A DNA stretch of 64,000 bases from Saccharospirillaceae bacterium (GCA_022448365.1 JAKVCS010000001.1:682001-746000); one strand, 5' to 3'; positions 43,881 through 53,362 are shown, counted from the stretch's first letter. The notes: generated from the sequence alone by a model not told the origin. Numbers and translations are program-made.

Positions 43881-44348
43881 TCATTCAACCGGATAGAAGG
43901 GAAAGTCTCGCTTAAATTCAGATAATTCAAATTCTTCCTGCACCTGATCGATAAATTCACCGCGACGGATACGTCGATTATCAACGCCGTGATATTTCAA
44001 CAGTGCCAGACACTCCAGGCATAAGTCATCCTCTTTATTCGCTTCTGTACCGCAATGCACATTGTGCTGACGATGACGCAGTTGTTGTACCTCCTGGCAA
44101 TAAGCCAGGTGGTATTTATTATCGTGACTCAGCCAAAGCCGGGAGTTTTTATACGCCAGAGTCTTGTCTTTAAGTACCCTCAGTTCACCCGCATTGACTT
44201 CAAACTCTCCGGTTTCTAATGCTTCGCGCTCGGAATACGTAAGCTGTTTCTGAGGGTCGAACAATTCGAACTCACCCGGTTTATCCGCACCCATTCTTTC
44301 GCGCAGATTATTTAAGTCATGATCTTCGAGGAAATCAGGCAGTTTCAT
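43881..44348 (-). CDS. Cys-rich third gene of the ZorAB-like operon
   Basis: A 155-residue soluble protein I do not recognise. It has four Cys in a zinc-finger-like layout: C84, C99 in HCGTE, and C110-x2-C113 in DLCLECLALL. The N-terminal half is acidic; the C-terminal part is basic then acidic (RRIRRGEF, QVQEEFELSEF). It lies 32 bases after the zorB-like stop on the same strand and so is probably co-expressed with the motor genes. It is much shorter than ZorC, ZorD or ZorE and shows neither a helicase nor an HNH motif. Confidence 0.75.
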   Translation of the reverse strand: MKLPDFLEDHDLNNLRERMGADKPGEFELFDPQKQLTYSEREALETGEFEVNAGELRVLKDKTLAYKNSRLWLSHDNKYHLAYCQEVQQLRHRQHNVHCGTEANKEDDLCLECLALLKYHGVDNRRIRRGEFIDQVQEEFELSEFKRDFPFYPVE

Positions 44349-44380
44349 AGCAATTCAGCTTTGGCAGACAAGGTTCGCTT

Positions 44381-45088
44381 CTACAGGACTTTTTCAAGAA
44401 TAGTGGCAATTCGACTGTCGGCATCGGTACGCACACGAAATTCAACCCGGCGCGAGCTTTCGGCGTTCTCATCGCCATTATCAGCACGTACCACTTTGGC
44501 GGAAGATAGGCCATTGGCGGTGAGGTGTGATTTTAACCATTCCTTATTATCAGACACCTTATTCAAACCTAACACATACCCCAATGTGGTTCGGGTACGC
44601 TCTTGCGACAGATCCATATTACGGATGTAAGCATCGTCTGCTGTCGCCGCACCTGACCAGGCGCTTGAAGTATGACCCTCAATACGCACTTCGAGGATGT
44701 CATCGCGGTATTTAGGCTGAGTAATGATATTCACATAGCGCGGAAAAAAATCAGCGAGAATATCGGCAAATTCAGGCTTTAGCTCCGCCTCACCCTGATC
44801 AAATAATACGTCGGTGTTGTTAAAACGAAATGCCAGATCTTTATCCAGTTCGGCTCCCCATCGCTTCATATCGGGAGCAAATTCATGGTTTAAATCGTCA
44901 TACAACTGCGTGCGCAGATGGTCGTATAAAACAGCGATATCACGAATCTTGTTACGCTCCGTCTCGACGTTCACCATAAAGATGATCGAGATCAACATGA
45001 AAACCATCATCAGGCCAGCCATTAAATCAGAGACAGCAACCCAGTGACCTTCCTGTTCTTTTAACTGTTCCAGTTCATTTTCGTTCAT
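44381..45088 (-). CDS. ZorB/MotB-like stator protein with OmpA domain
   Basis: A 235-residue protein with one N-terminal membrane helix (about 17-40) that contains an Asp (D21 in VSDLMAG), the position of the proton-carrying Asp of MotB and ZorB. A C-terminal OmpA-like peptidoglycan-binding domain follows (IEGHTSSAW near 140, MDLSQERTRTTLGYVLG near 160). It should pair with the ZorA-like protein encoded just upstream as an ion-driven stator anchored to the cell wall. The gap to the zorA-like gene is 21 bases. Confidence 0.85.
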   Translation of the reverse strand: MNENELEQLKEQEGHWVAVSDLMAGLMMVFMLISIIFMVNVETERNKIRDIAVLYDHLRTQLYDDLNHEFAPDMKRWGAELDKDLAFRFNNTDVLFDQGEAELKPEFADILADFFPRYVNIITQPKYRDDILEVRIEGHTSSAWSGAATADDAYIRNMDLSQERTRTTLGYVLGLNKVSDNKEWLKSHLTANGLSSAKVVRADNGDENAESSRRVEFRVRTDADSRIATILEKVL

Positions 45089-45109
45089 TCGTCTTTATAA
45101 TTCCGGCAA

Positions 45110-46360
45110 TCAGTCATTATCGATATCGGTAACAGATTCAGCCATCTTGACCAGTTGCTGCAAGCGCTTGGTCAGTGGAGTGTAATCACTCACAAATTTC
45201 TCAGACAGAGCAGTCAGTTGCATACCAAAAGATTTCAGCGCCTTGTTGAGTTCTTCTTCCATACTTTCGTCCAGCGACTGAACCTGACGCTCTACCCGCT
45301 CACCCAAACGCTGCAGTTGCTGCAGACTATGATGTTGTTGCTCTTGCAGACGGTCATTCGACGCCTGTAACTGTTGTTCCAGCTGTTGCTCCACCCCCCG
45401 TTGCATGGCACCAAGTTGCTCAACGGCCCAACGTTGCTGGGATTGCACAGCTTCAGCCATGCCTTGTGTTAAAGCGACCACCCGATCTTCCAGTTTTGGT
45501 AAGCCATCGGCCGCATGATTCACCAGATCTGCCAGCGAGCCCAGCTGAGACTGCAGGTTCTGACGCTGAGCCTCAAGACCATTAAGCAGGTCCTGCAGCG
45601 ATTCAGAAATTCCGTTGAATGCATTGGCATGCTTCACCATGTACTCAAACGCATGGCTGGCCTCTTTCATCGAGCTGGCGGTACGTTCTTGCTCGGTGAT
45701 CAACTGGTGTAACTGGTCTCGGTAATTGTTCTGCCAGTCGAGCATCTTACCGACACTTTCATTCAGGCGTTTGAAGTTATCGCCGTACTGTTCGTTGATG
45801 CGGGTATTGAAATCACGCATCACCGTTTCAATCGCCTGGACGAGAGCTTTGGCATTAGCCTCTGCCATCCGCTCCTGATAACTGTCGAGGCTGTGGACAA
45901 TCCGATCAAGGCGATCAAGCGTTTGCAAATGATTCCGGTCAAATGCGCGCGGAAGTGCATCCTCTCGCTCCGGATGAAATTGGTCAGCCAGATGTTTCAG
46001 TGAGGCATCAAGATCATCAATGGTGGCTACCCGGGTCTGAGAGGTTTCACGGCGACCAACCTGTGCCATGGCTGCACGTATCTTTAGCGTCAGCGCCCCA
46101 AGTAAACCAACGATCGACGACCAAAAAGCGGTTTTAAGGCCATCCATCAGTTTCGGTACGCTGCCCTGAATATCAGCGGTATCAAAATGCCACAGACCCA
46201 GAGCAACACCGAGGAAGGTACCGAATATGCCGATGCTGGTGAGAATATTGGGAGCGATCTCCGCCGTGCGATTGGAGTATCGGTAGATATGGAAGTACAG
46301 CGTCAGGATGACAATCACCGCCATTAAGCCGAGTGTCCAACCAGAAAATTGCGCCATCAT
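45110..46360 (-). CDS. ZorA/MotA-like motor protein with coiled-coil tail
   Basis: A protein of about 416 residues from ATG 46360 (MMAQFSGW; the frame runs on to 46483). Three membrane helices lie in the first 115 residues, with TSIGIFGTFLGVALGL and AFWSSIVGLLGAL matching the TolQ/ExbB/MotA proton-channel core. The remaining 290 residues are a long coiled coil rich in Gln, Leu and Glu. ZorA of the Zorya anti-phage system has this same plan of channel core plus long intracellular tail, though its tail is usually longer. It is the first gene of a three-gene minus-strand operon and is divergent from fadE. Confidence 0.82.
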   Translation of the reverse strand: MMAQFSGWTLGLMAVIVILTLYFHIYRYSNRTAEIAPNILTSIGIFGTFLGVALGLWHFDTADIQGSVPKLMDGLKTAFWSSIVGLLGALTLKIRAAMAQVGRRETSQTRVATIDDLDASLKHLADQFHPEREDALPRAFDRNHLQTLDRLDRIVHSLDSYQERMAEANAKALVQAIETVMRDFNTRINEQYGDNFKRLNESVGKMLDWQNNYRDQLHQLITEQERTASSMKEASHAFEYMVKHANAFNGISESLQDLLNGLEAQRQNLQSQLGSLADLVNHAADGLPKLEDRVVALTQGMAEAVQSQQRWAVEQLGAMQRGVEQQLEQQLQASNDRLQEQQHHSLQQLQRLGERVERQVQSLDESMEEELNKALKSFGMQLTALSEKFVSDYTPLTKRLQQLVKMAESVTDIDND

Positions 46361-46755
46361 GTAAAAATGTCTCAAACAAACTTGGTTTATTACAAACCAG
46401 TCTAGTTCAAGAAATTTATTTCGCTTATTGGCTATAAACACCCGGATATTTTCTGTCATTACACGCCAATCGAGTATCCGCAAGACAGTTTAAGACCTGT
46501 ATTACTCGATACCCCTGAACCGCAAGCAAAAACCTCGACCAGTTACAGTCAAACTTGTTCCATAAAATCAACAATCCGAAGATTATATTTTCCTGCATGG
46601 CATTTGCGAAAAGGTGGGCTAACTGTATAAAATCCGCTGCTACGCCTGCGAGTGGATCTTTTCATTGGTTACAAACAGTGACTACAACGCCTTGCAGTGG
46701 TAACTCCAAAAATCAAAAACGTGCCGATTAACGGCCATGACTTGAGGTTCTAATC
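46361..46755. other. Divergent promoter region, zorA-like gene and fadE
   Basis: About 395 bases between divergent genes. It contains the fadE promoter described separately. The zorA-proximal part is open in the zorA frame as far as 46483, but that reading lacks a ribosome site. No FadR or PsrA operator was recognised. Confidence 0.5.
46604..46631 (+). promoter_or_regulatory. Candidate sigma-70 promoter of fadE
   Basis: TTGCGA (46604-46609), a 16-base spacer, then TATAAA (46626-46631), about 125 bases before the fadE ATG. Confidence 0.5.
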
Positions 46756-49245
46756 ATGTCTACAACTCTGGGGAGCTTGCTCCTGATCGTTGCGCTGCTG
46801 GGCTTAGCCTATAAGCGCGTTAACCTGAAGACCTCCGCACTTGTGGTAGGTGCTATTGCTGCTCTGGGTTTCTTTGGCCCGGCGTCTGCAACTTTCACCA
46901 CCATCGCCGCTGTTCTGACAGCTGTGCTTGCGGTACTGAGCATTGAAAGCTTTCGTGCTAATACCATCACCCGCCCGATCTTCGCTATTTACAAGAAGAT
47001 TCTGCCAGAAATGTCAGAGACTGAAGCAACTGCTTTAGAAGCCGGTACTGTTTGGTGGGATGGCGAACTGTTCGCAGGTAAGCCTAACTGGCACAAACTG
47101 ATCGATCACCCAAACCCATCAATGAGCCCGGAAGAAATCGCGTTCCTGGACAACCAGGTTGAAACCCTGTGCTCCATGATTGATGAGTGGGAAATCTCTA
47201 ACCAGGGCGACATGTCAAAAGAAGTGTGGGAGTACATCCAGAAAGAACGCTTCTTCTCTATGATCATTCCAAAAGAATACGGCGGCTTAGGTTTCTCCGC
47301 TCAGGCTCAGTCTGCTGTTTTGCAGAAGCTGTCTGGTCTGTCAGGTGCTGTATTCTCTACCGTTGGTGTACCAAACTCTTTGGGCCCTGGCGAGCTGTTA
47401 CTGAAGTACGGTACTGAAGAACAGAAAAATCACTACCTGCCACGTTTGGCTGACGGTCGTGAAATTCCATGTTTCGGTCTGACTGGCCCGCGTGCTGGTT
47501 CTGACGCTACCTCTTTGCCGGATACCGGTGTGGTGTGTAAAGGTGAGTGGGAAGGAAAAGAAGTTCTGGGCCTGAAACTGAACTTCTCAAAACGTTATAT
47601 TACCCTGGCACCAGTGGCTACCGTTGTTGGTCTGGCATTCCGTATGTTTGACCCGGAGAAACTGTTGGGCGACAAATACGACGTCGGCATCACTGTTGCT
47701 CTGTTGCCGCGTAACCTGAAAGGTATGGACATCGGTAACCGTCATAAGCCGATTGGCTCTCCGTTCATGAACGGCCCGATCTTCGGTAAAGACGTATTTA
47801 TCCCGCTGGACTTCATCATTGGTGGCGCTGATAACGCCGGTGAAGGCTGGCGCATGCTGGTTGAGTGTCTGTCTGTTGGCCGTTGTATTACACTGCCTTC
47901 TTCTGGTGCCGGTGGTGGCAAATACGGCATCGCTGCAGCCGGTGCTTACGCACGTATTCGTCGTCAGTTCGGTGTACCGATTGCCAAACTGGAAGGTGTT
48001 CAGGATTCTCTGGCACGCATCGCTGGTAATGCCTACATCAGTGCAGCTGCAGCGCGCGTTACCGCCATTTCTATCGATCAGGGTGAAAAGCCATCCGTAC
48101 CTTCTGCCATTCTGAAGTACAACCTGACTGAAGCTGCTCGCCAGATCGCAATCGACAGCATGGACGTTCATGGTGGTAAGGCCATCATCAAAGGTCCGGG
48201 TAACTACGTTGAATCCGGTTACTCCTCCGTGCCTGTTGCCATTACCGTAGAAGGCGCGAACATCCTGACTCGTTCCATGATTACGTTTGGCCAGGGCGCG
48301 ATCCGTTGTCATCCATTCGTACTGTCAGAAATGGATGCAGCGAAAGCCAATGACCTGAAAGCGTTCGATAAAGCACTGTTTGGTCACTTCGGTTTCATCT
48401 TCTCCAACATGTCCCGTTCTGCGGTTCTGAGCCTGACTAACTCAGCGATCACCAGCGTTCCTGTTTCTGGCCCAACCAAGAAATACTACAAGCAGATCAA
48501 CCGTTACGCGGCGAACTTCGCACTGATGGTTGATATGTGTATGTTCTCTCTGGGTGGCGAGCTGAAATTCCGCGAATTGATCTCTGCCCGTCTGGCTGAC
48601 ATGGTCTCTAAGATGTATCTGGCTTCGATGGTGCTGAAGCACTGGGAAGATCAGGGTCGTCAGAAAGAAGATCTGATTCTGGTTGAATACGCTATGAACA
48701 AGCTGTTCTCTGAATTTGAAGCGGCTCAGGTTGGTCTTATCGAGAACCTGCCGGCGCGTCCTGTTGCCTGGTTATTGCGTGCGCTGACGATGCCTCTGGG
48801 TCGTACTGCGACTGAACCTAGCGATAAGATGATTGCTAAGATTGTTGACCTGACGTCAGCCAACACGGCGACTCGTGAGCGTCTGATCGAAGGCATCTAC
48901 CGCAGCGACAACGGCAAGAACCCTCTGTTCCAATATGACTCTCTGCTGGATCGCGTTGAACGAGCTGATCCGATCTACAAGAAGATTGGCATTGCCATCA
49001 AAGCTGGTAAGTTCGATGAATCTAATCTGACCATCGAAGGCCGCATCCATGATGCCGTTGAGATGGGTATCCTGACGAAAGACGAAGGCGATTTCATGAT
49101 CGCATTCGAGAAGGACGTTCTGGATATGGTTAACGTGGACGACTTCCCACTGGAACACTTCGGTGAGGTTTCCATCAAGCATGATGAGGCTGCTCCAGCA
49201 AAGAAGACCCGTAAGAAACAAACAGAAGAAACTGCTGAAGTTTAA
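46756..49245 (+). CDS. fadE: Acyl-CoA dehydrogenase FadE
   Basis: An 829-residue dehydrogenase of the long proteobacterial FadE type, first step of fatty-acid beta-oxidation (acyl-CoA to trans-2-enoyl-CoA, FAD-dependent). The N-terminus has two hydrophobic segments (1-30 and 35-70) that anchor it to the membrane. Core motifs are PKEYGGLGFSA near 173, CFGLTGPRAGSDA near 237, and RRQFGVPIAKLEGVQ near 397. A C-terminal domain of about 300 residues (DUF1974-type) follows, ending in a Lys-rich tail (KKTRKKQ). Codon choice is visibly more biased than in the neighbours, which fits high expression. GAGG precedes the start, and a strong terminator follows. Confidence 0.96.
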   Translation: MSTTLGSLLLIVALLGLAYKRVNLKTSALVVGAIAALGFFGPASATFTTIAAVLTAVLAVLSIESFRANTITRPIFAIYKKILPEMSETEATALEAGTVWWDGELFAGKPNWHKLIDHPNPSMSPEEIAFLDNQVETLCSMIDEWEISNQGDMSKEVWEYIQKERFFSMIIPKEYGGLGFSAQAQSAVLQKLSGLSGAVFSTVGVPNSLGPGELLLKYGTEEQKNHYLPRLADGREIPCFGLTGPRAGSDATSLPDTGVVCKGEWEGKEVLGLKLNFSKRYITLAPVATVVGLAFRMFDPEKLLGDKYDVGITVALLPRNLKGMDIGNRHKPIGSPFMNGPIFGKDVFIPLDFIIGGADNAGEGWRMLVECLSVGRCITLPSSGAGGGKYGIAAAGAYARIRRQFGVPIAKLEGVQDSLARIAGNAYISAAAARVTAISIDQGEKPSVPSAILKYNLTEAARQIAIDSMDVHGGKAIIKGPGNYVESGYSSVPVAITVEGANILTRSMITFGQGAIRCHPFVLSEMDAAKANDLKAFDKALFGHFGFIFSNMSRSAVLSLTNSAITSVPVSGPTKKYYKQINRYAANFALMVDMCMFSLGGELKFRELISARLADMVSKMYLASMVLKHWEDQGRQKEDLILVEYAMNKLFSEFEAAQVGLIENLPARPVAWLLRALTMPLGRTATEPSDKMIAKIVDLTSANTATRERLIEGIYRSDNGKNPLFQYDSLLDRVERADPIYKKIGIAIKAGKFDESNLTIEGRIHDAVEMGILTKDEGDFMIAFEKDVLDMVNVDDFPLEHFGEVSIKHDEAAPAKKTRKKQTEETAEV

Positions 49246-49271
49246 TTTCTGTTAGCACATCCTAAGTGCTG

Positions 49272-49303
49272 AAAAGCCCGCCAGGCAACTGGCGGGCTTT
49301 TTT
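49272..49303 (+). terminator. fadE terminator
   Basis: AAAAGCCCGCCAG (49272-49284) pairs with CTGGCGGGCTTTT (49289-49301) around GCAA, with the T-run continuing. Confidence 0.92.
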
Positions 49304-49541
49304 ATTGCACCCGCTAAAACAACCATCCAATCTGACAATGACGCCTGCTACCCTATCAGCTGGCGACAACCACTCAGATCTGCATTTGGTAGCCAGCTAA
49401 TCAGGCTTATCTTAGCGTCAGAGCAGCAACGGGATTACGACGTCTTGCCTGATTGACTAAATTCTTCGGTTCGTCAGATAGGTTTTGGCCTGTGATTAAG
49501 AATTTCGTTAATATAGTGCTCAATTAACAAAGGAGTCAGAT

Positions 49542-49862
49542 ATGTTGATCAGTAATATGGAAATAGTCCCAGGCAAAGAAATTATCAGCCACCTGGGACT
49601 GGTTCAGGGCAGTACAGTAAGAGCTAAACACGCGGGCCGCGACATTATGGCCGGGCTGAAGAATATTTTTGGTGGAGAGCTTAAAGGTTATACCGAACTG
49701 CTTTCAGAATCTCGCGATGAGGCAATTGAGCGACTGAAGGAACAGGCGCAAGCCATCGGTGCCAACGCAATTGTAAACGTGCGTTTTTCGACATCATCCA
49801 TTGCAGCCGGGGCATCGGAGATTTTTGTTTACGGAACCGCGGTGATCGTGGAGGACCGCTAA
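49542..49862 (+). CDS. UPF0145 (YbjQ-like) protein
   Basis: A 106-residue single-domain UPF0145/YbjQ protein. The family pattern is clear: GLVQGSTVRAKHAGRDIMAG, an FGGELKGYTELL turn, and GANAIVNVRFSTS. The fold is expected to form ring-like oligomers; no enzymatic role is established. It is the first gene of a tight three-gene operon whose second gene is a membrane-anchored paralogue (the stop overlaps the next start by one base) and whose third is an M48 peptidase. Confidence 0.9.
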   Translation: MLISNMEIVPGKEIISHLGLVQGSTVRAKHAGRDIMAGLKNIFGGELKGYTELLSESRDEAIERLKEQAQAIGANAIVNVRFSTSSIAAGASEIFVYGTAVIVEDR

Positions 49863-50362
49863 TGGGCCAGATTATTGTCTTTCTTGCGTTGCTGGGGTTG
49901 GGCTATTTTTTTGGCCGCATGGCCGAATCACGTCATTATAAACGCATTCATCAGCGTGAACGGGCTTACCGTAAATTACTGGTGATGCCGGGAAAAACCC
50001 CGCCACTGGAATTCAGCCAGCATGAAAGTGCTCTGGTGAGCGGCAACGTTGTCATTTCAGTGGACTATTTTAAAACCGTTGCCGCAGGGCTACGGTCAAT
50101 CTTTGGTGGCCGGGTGGCAGCTTACGAAAGCCTGCTCGACCGCGCCCGTCGTGAAGCCGTATTAAGAATGCAGGAAGAGGCGAAAAATAAAGGCGCCGAT
50201 GCGATTTTTAACCTCAGGTTTGAAACCTCACGTATTGGCCAGAATGCCGGAAAAAGCCTGGGTTCCGTAGAGGTACTGGCGTATGGCACCGCACTGATTC
50301 CAACACCCGATATGCGCGCTGAACGCATTGCCCGCAGTAATCTGGCCGCAGCCAGTTCATAA
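49862..50362 (+). CDS. Membrane-anchored YbjQ-like paralogue
   Basis: A 166-residue protein with one N-terminal hydrophobic helix (about 3-18), a basic linker, and a C-terminal YbjQ-type domain (ISVDYFKTVAAGLRSIFGGRVAAYESLLDRAR, in parts; then GADAIFNLRFETS). The same FGG-x3-Y-x2-LL and GA-x-AI-x-N motifs occur in the preceding gene, so the pair arose by duplication with gain of an anchor. It probably assembles with the soluble copy at the inner membrane. It overlaps the preceding gene by one base, and the following M48 gene begins two bases after its stop. Confidence 0.88.
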   Translation: MGQIIVFLALLGLGYFFGRMAESRHYKRIHQRERAYRKLLVMPGKTPPLEFSQHESALVSGNVVISVDYFKTVAAGLRSIFGGRVAAYESLLDRARREAVLRMQEEAKNKGADAIFNLRFETSRIGQNAGKSLGSVEVLAYGTALIPTPDMRAERIARSNLAAASS

Positions 50363-50364
50363 TC

Positions 50365-51201
50365 ATGAGTCGCCAACCGCTGGAAAATCCGATTCTTCCG
50401 GATCACATCAATAATAAGAACGAGCATCCACTGAAAGACTTTCTGGTTCTGGCGATTGCGGTTGTGCTGCTCATATCTGCGGCCACCTGGGCACTGGCCA
50501 GCAGTGCTTCATGGCTTGCGCCCAAGATTCCATACGCCTGGGAATTAGCCTGGCAGACTACAACGCCGGATTCCGATGCCCAAGACACTGATACCGTCAC
50601 TATGGATCAGCGGAATACTGAACAAGCACTTTCACAGCTATTAAACAAACTGATTGGCGAACATGCCCTGCCCGTCAGCGTTCATTACCTTGCCGATGAA
50701 GCAACACCCAACGCCTTTGCCACGTTAGGTGGACATATCTTTATTACTCGTGGGCTGTTAGAAAACGTACAATCGGAAAATGGATTGGCTATGGTTCTGG
50801 CGCATGAATACGCCCACATAGAATTGCGCCACCCAATGATCCTGGCACTCGAACAGCTCTCGCTGGGTCTGATAATGGCGCTGTTAGGCGGCGATAATAT
50901 TGCTCAGATGGTAACTCAGAATACCTCAATGCTGACGGTGCTGGCATTCAGCCGTGATATGGAAAGAGCATCGGATGAATATGCGCTGCAGCGACTCATG
51001 ATGACTTACGGCCATACCAGCGGTGCAGACGAGTTTTTCAGACAAATTCAAAAACTCGAAACAGAAGACGCATTTTCAGCAACACCTGAGACGCTGGATT
51101 TTATGCAGACACATCCGTTAACCAGCGAACGTATCGAAGCTATTGCCGCTTTTACCACAGCCGGAAAGCTAACGCCTCTGGAACCAGCACTGAAACTCTG
51201 A
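50365..51201 (+). CDS. M48-family metalloprotease
   Basis: A 278-residue peptidase with one N-terminal membrane helix (about 27-47) and a periplasmic M48 catalytic domain. The zinc motif HEYAH is at 147-151 and the third ligand is the Glu of ASDEYALQ near residue 205. The THPLTSERIEAI end is typical of BepA/LoiP-like members. It is the third gene of the YbjQ operon, starting two bases after the previous stop. Envelope-protein quality control is the likely role. Confidence 0.9.
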   Translation: MSRQPLENPILPDHINNKNEHPLKDFLVLAIAVVLLISAATWALASSASWLAPKIPYAWELAWQTTTPDSDAQDTDTVTMDQRNTEQALSQLLNKLIGEHALPVSVHYLADEATPNAFATLGGHIFITRGLLENVQSENGLAMVLAHEYAHIELRHPMILALEQLSLGLIMALLGGDNIAQMVTQNTSMLTVLAFSRDMERASDEYALQRLMMTYGHTSGADEFFRQIQKLETEDAFSATPETLDFMQTHPLTSERIEAIAAFTTAGKLTPLEPALKL

Positions 51202-51251
51202 ACACCAAACAGCCAGCGACAACATCAATGTTTGCGGCTGAATCCGCTCAG

Positions 51252-51935
51252 TCAGAATCTGGCAACAAGATACGCCAGCACCACCACCACGGTGCCGATA
51301 CTGATCCAGCGAATTGCCGTTGCTTTCATTTTCGGTACCGCCAGTGCAACCAACACGCCACTGATGATGCTGAATACCAGGCTCAATGCCAGCATGATAC
51401 CCAACCAGCGGAATAACTCACCCGCCAGTCCTTTGTGAATATAAATCAGCTGACGCATCCAATCGTTAGTTTCGACAATTATATGGGCATGACCGTCCGC
51501 CTCTGGCTCAGTCATCATCACTTCGTGATGAATATCCCAGAAACTCAGTAAATGATCGCTGTGATAATAGAGTTGCGGCAATTTTTCAGAATAAAACTGC
51601 GTAAATAACTGTCGTGCAGCTTGCTCATCCTGTGGGAAATTGGCCTGCTGTTCTTGTGTCAGCTGTATATCGATTTTTTCAGAGCTGGCCGCACCGCCTT
51701 CAAAACCGAGCAAATATAAAAAACCTGAAATAACATACAGCAAAACCAGCGGTAGAAAAAAACAGGAAATATAGGTATGCCAGCGTACCCAAAAGCTACG
51801 ACCTTTAGCCCCCAGACTGAAACGAGCGGTGTGTTTTTTACGCGACTTTTTACCCGGTGTTCTGGCGGTTTTTTGTCGAGCTGTAACAACCGCTTCCTGC
51901 GAAGCGGGATCGGCGGTTTGAGTAGAATGAGACAT
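51252..51935 (-). CDS. PepSY-associated membrane protein
   Basis: A 227-residue protein of the PepSY-associated TM type. A basic N-terminal tail (residues 15-45, many Lys/Arg) precedes a helix with WHTYISCFFLPLVLLYVISGFLY, a periplasmic region of about 110 residues, and two C-terminal helices. The WHxY...SGxxY pattern is typical of this family, which is linked to iron reduction or to sensory control. It starts 11 bases after the histidine kinase stop and belongs to the same operon, so it is either a regulated target or an accessory to the sensor. Confidence 0.8.
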   Translation of the reverse strand: MSHSTQTADPASQEAVVTARQKTARTPGKKSRKKHTARFSLGAKGRSFWVRWHTYISCFFLPLVLLYVISGFLYLLGFEGGAASSEKIDIQLTQEQQANFPQDEQAARQLFTQFYSEKLPQLYYHSDHLLSFWDIHHEVMMTEPEADGHAHIIVETNDWMRQLIYIHKGLAGELFRWLGIMLALSLVFSIISGVLVALAVPKMKATAIRWISIGTVVVVLAYLVARF

Positions 51936-51946
51936 AACAACTATCG

Positions 51947-53362
51947 CTATTTACGAGGTAAACGAATTTCAAATGCCAGACCAGCTACGGTTTGGCTGCC
52001 ACTATCATCGGTATGGTTTAGCCGGGCGATGACGGAACCTCTCAGCGCCTGAATCTGACGTCGGCTCAGAGCCAGGCCTAAGCCATACCCTGAGCTTTTT
52101 TCATCTTTGGTACGGGCTTTATCAAGGCGGAAAAAAGGTTCAAAAATCGCATCCAGATACTCTTCTTTGACGCCCGGGCCCTGATCACTGATTTCAATCA
52201 TCACGTCGTTACCCGATTCTTCAAGACTGACAGTGACTTCACTGCCCAACGGACTGTATTTCATCGCATTACGCACGATATTTTCGATCGCTTGGCCCAA
52301 CGCTCTGTGATTACTGTATTCTAAAATACATTCATCCGGTAAGCGCAAAACAAGGTAATGATCAGGAAATTCAAATCGGGCGTCTTCAGCGATGGCATCA
52401 ATCAATAAACAGATATCCAGAGTTTCGAGGGCGAAACCTTCTTTGTTATTTAACTCTGCATTATCAAGCCAGGATAACGTCAGAGTGTCTTCAAGCAACG
52501 ACTGCATTCCATCAACTTCACGTGCAACCCGCTGTAACGCCGGATCATCCTGGTTATCACTCAGGGCCAGTTTGATTCGGGTAATGGGTGTGCGCAATTC
52601 ATGAGAAATATCCTGAATTAATTGCTGCTGGCGTTGCATCAATACACTGATATGGTCTGCCATGGCGTCAAAGCTTTGTCCCAGTTCGCCAAATTCGTCC
52701 TGACGACCCTTCATATCACCGATGGTGCGCGCCTGGTAATCCCCGCTCCGAAAACGATTGGTCACATGTTGCAACAGCGTCAGTGGCGCATTGATATGAC
52801 GAAACATGAGCGCGGCAAATAAAGCGACAAGTAATACCGGTAAGCCATAGGTAATCGCATGGTCAATCTCTTGTGAATAGGTACCGGGTCGCATCCTTTG
52901 CGGGAGCTGAATAAACAAAAAATAATCGGTGCCTTCCATGCGCAGTTTCATCACTGGATTAAAGCTGTAATAAAGATGAATGGGATAGTCGATACTGCGG
53001 CCGACACTGAGATCGGGATTTTCACCAAACAAGCGGGTATCCAGTTCACCGGCGAGCCATTCTGCCTGAGTTTTACCCATTGCCGCCCAGGTATTTTCTT
53101 TCGTCATCAGCTGCTTCAGCCAGCTATTGAGTTCCTGTTGACGTTGGTCAATATCGGGATAACGCAAATAAAGATTACTTGCCTGACTGGCATAGAGTCG
53201 CAGGGTTTGTCGATGCTCCGGTTCTATCAGGCTGAGCTTGCTTTCAACATAATCACTGAGCAAAACCACTATTGTTACTAATAAAATAGTGGACGACGCC
53301 ATGAACAAATAGAACTTGGTGAACAGCCGCAGTGAGGCCATATAAGATACGATCTGCTTCAT
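51947..53362 (-). CDS. Sensor histidine kinase
   Basis: A 471-residue two-component kinase, started at 53362, where the ATG overlaps the response-regulator stop as ATGA. Two membrane helices (about 15-38 and 170-190) flank a periplasmic sensor of about 130 residues. A HAMP linker and HisKA domain follow, with the phosphorylated His (H254) in DISHELRTPITR, then the ATPase motifs ENIVRNAMKYSP, DQGPGV and GYGLGLALS. The layout resembles the OmpR-type kinases of envelope or cationic-stress systems. The signal is not evident. Confidence 0.93.
   Translation of the reverse strand: MKQIVSYMASLRLFTKFYLFMASSTILLVTIVVLLSDYVESKLSLIEPEHRQTLRLYASQASNLYLRYPDIDQRQQELNSWLKQLMTKENTWAAMGKTQAEWLAGELDTRLFGENPDLSVGRSIDYPIHLYYSFNPVMKLRMEGTDYFLFIQLPQRMRPGTYSQEIDHAITYGLPVLLVALFAALMFRHINAPLTLLQHVTNRFRSGDYQARTIGDMKGRQDEFGELGQSFDAMADHISVLMQRQQQLIQDISHELRTPITRIKLALSDNQDDPALQRVAREVDGMQSLLEDTLTLSWLDNAELNNKEGFALETLDICLLIDAIAEDARFEFPDHYLVLRLPDECILEYSNHRALGQAIENIVRNAMKYSPLGSEVTVSLEESGNDVMIEISDQGPGVKEEYLDAIFEPFFRLDKARTKDEKSSGYGLGLALSRRQIQALRGSVIARLNHTDDSGSQTVAGLAFEIRLPRK

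Noticed and set aside
43736-43984. An 82-codon frame on the minus strand overlapping the end of the Cys-rich ZorAB-operon gene
   Set aside because: It overlaps that gene by about 100 bases in another frame, has no good ribosome site and no recognisable sequence.
43881-46483. A canonical type I or II Zorya system
   Set aside because: No ZorC, ZorD helicase or ZorE HNH nuclease gene lies next to the ZorA/ZorB-like genes.
47587-48312. A 241-codon minus-strand frame inside fadE
   Set aside because: It lies wholly within fadE, whose strong codon bias creates open antisense frames.
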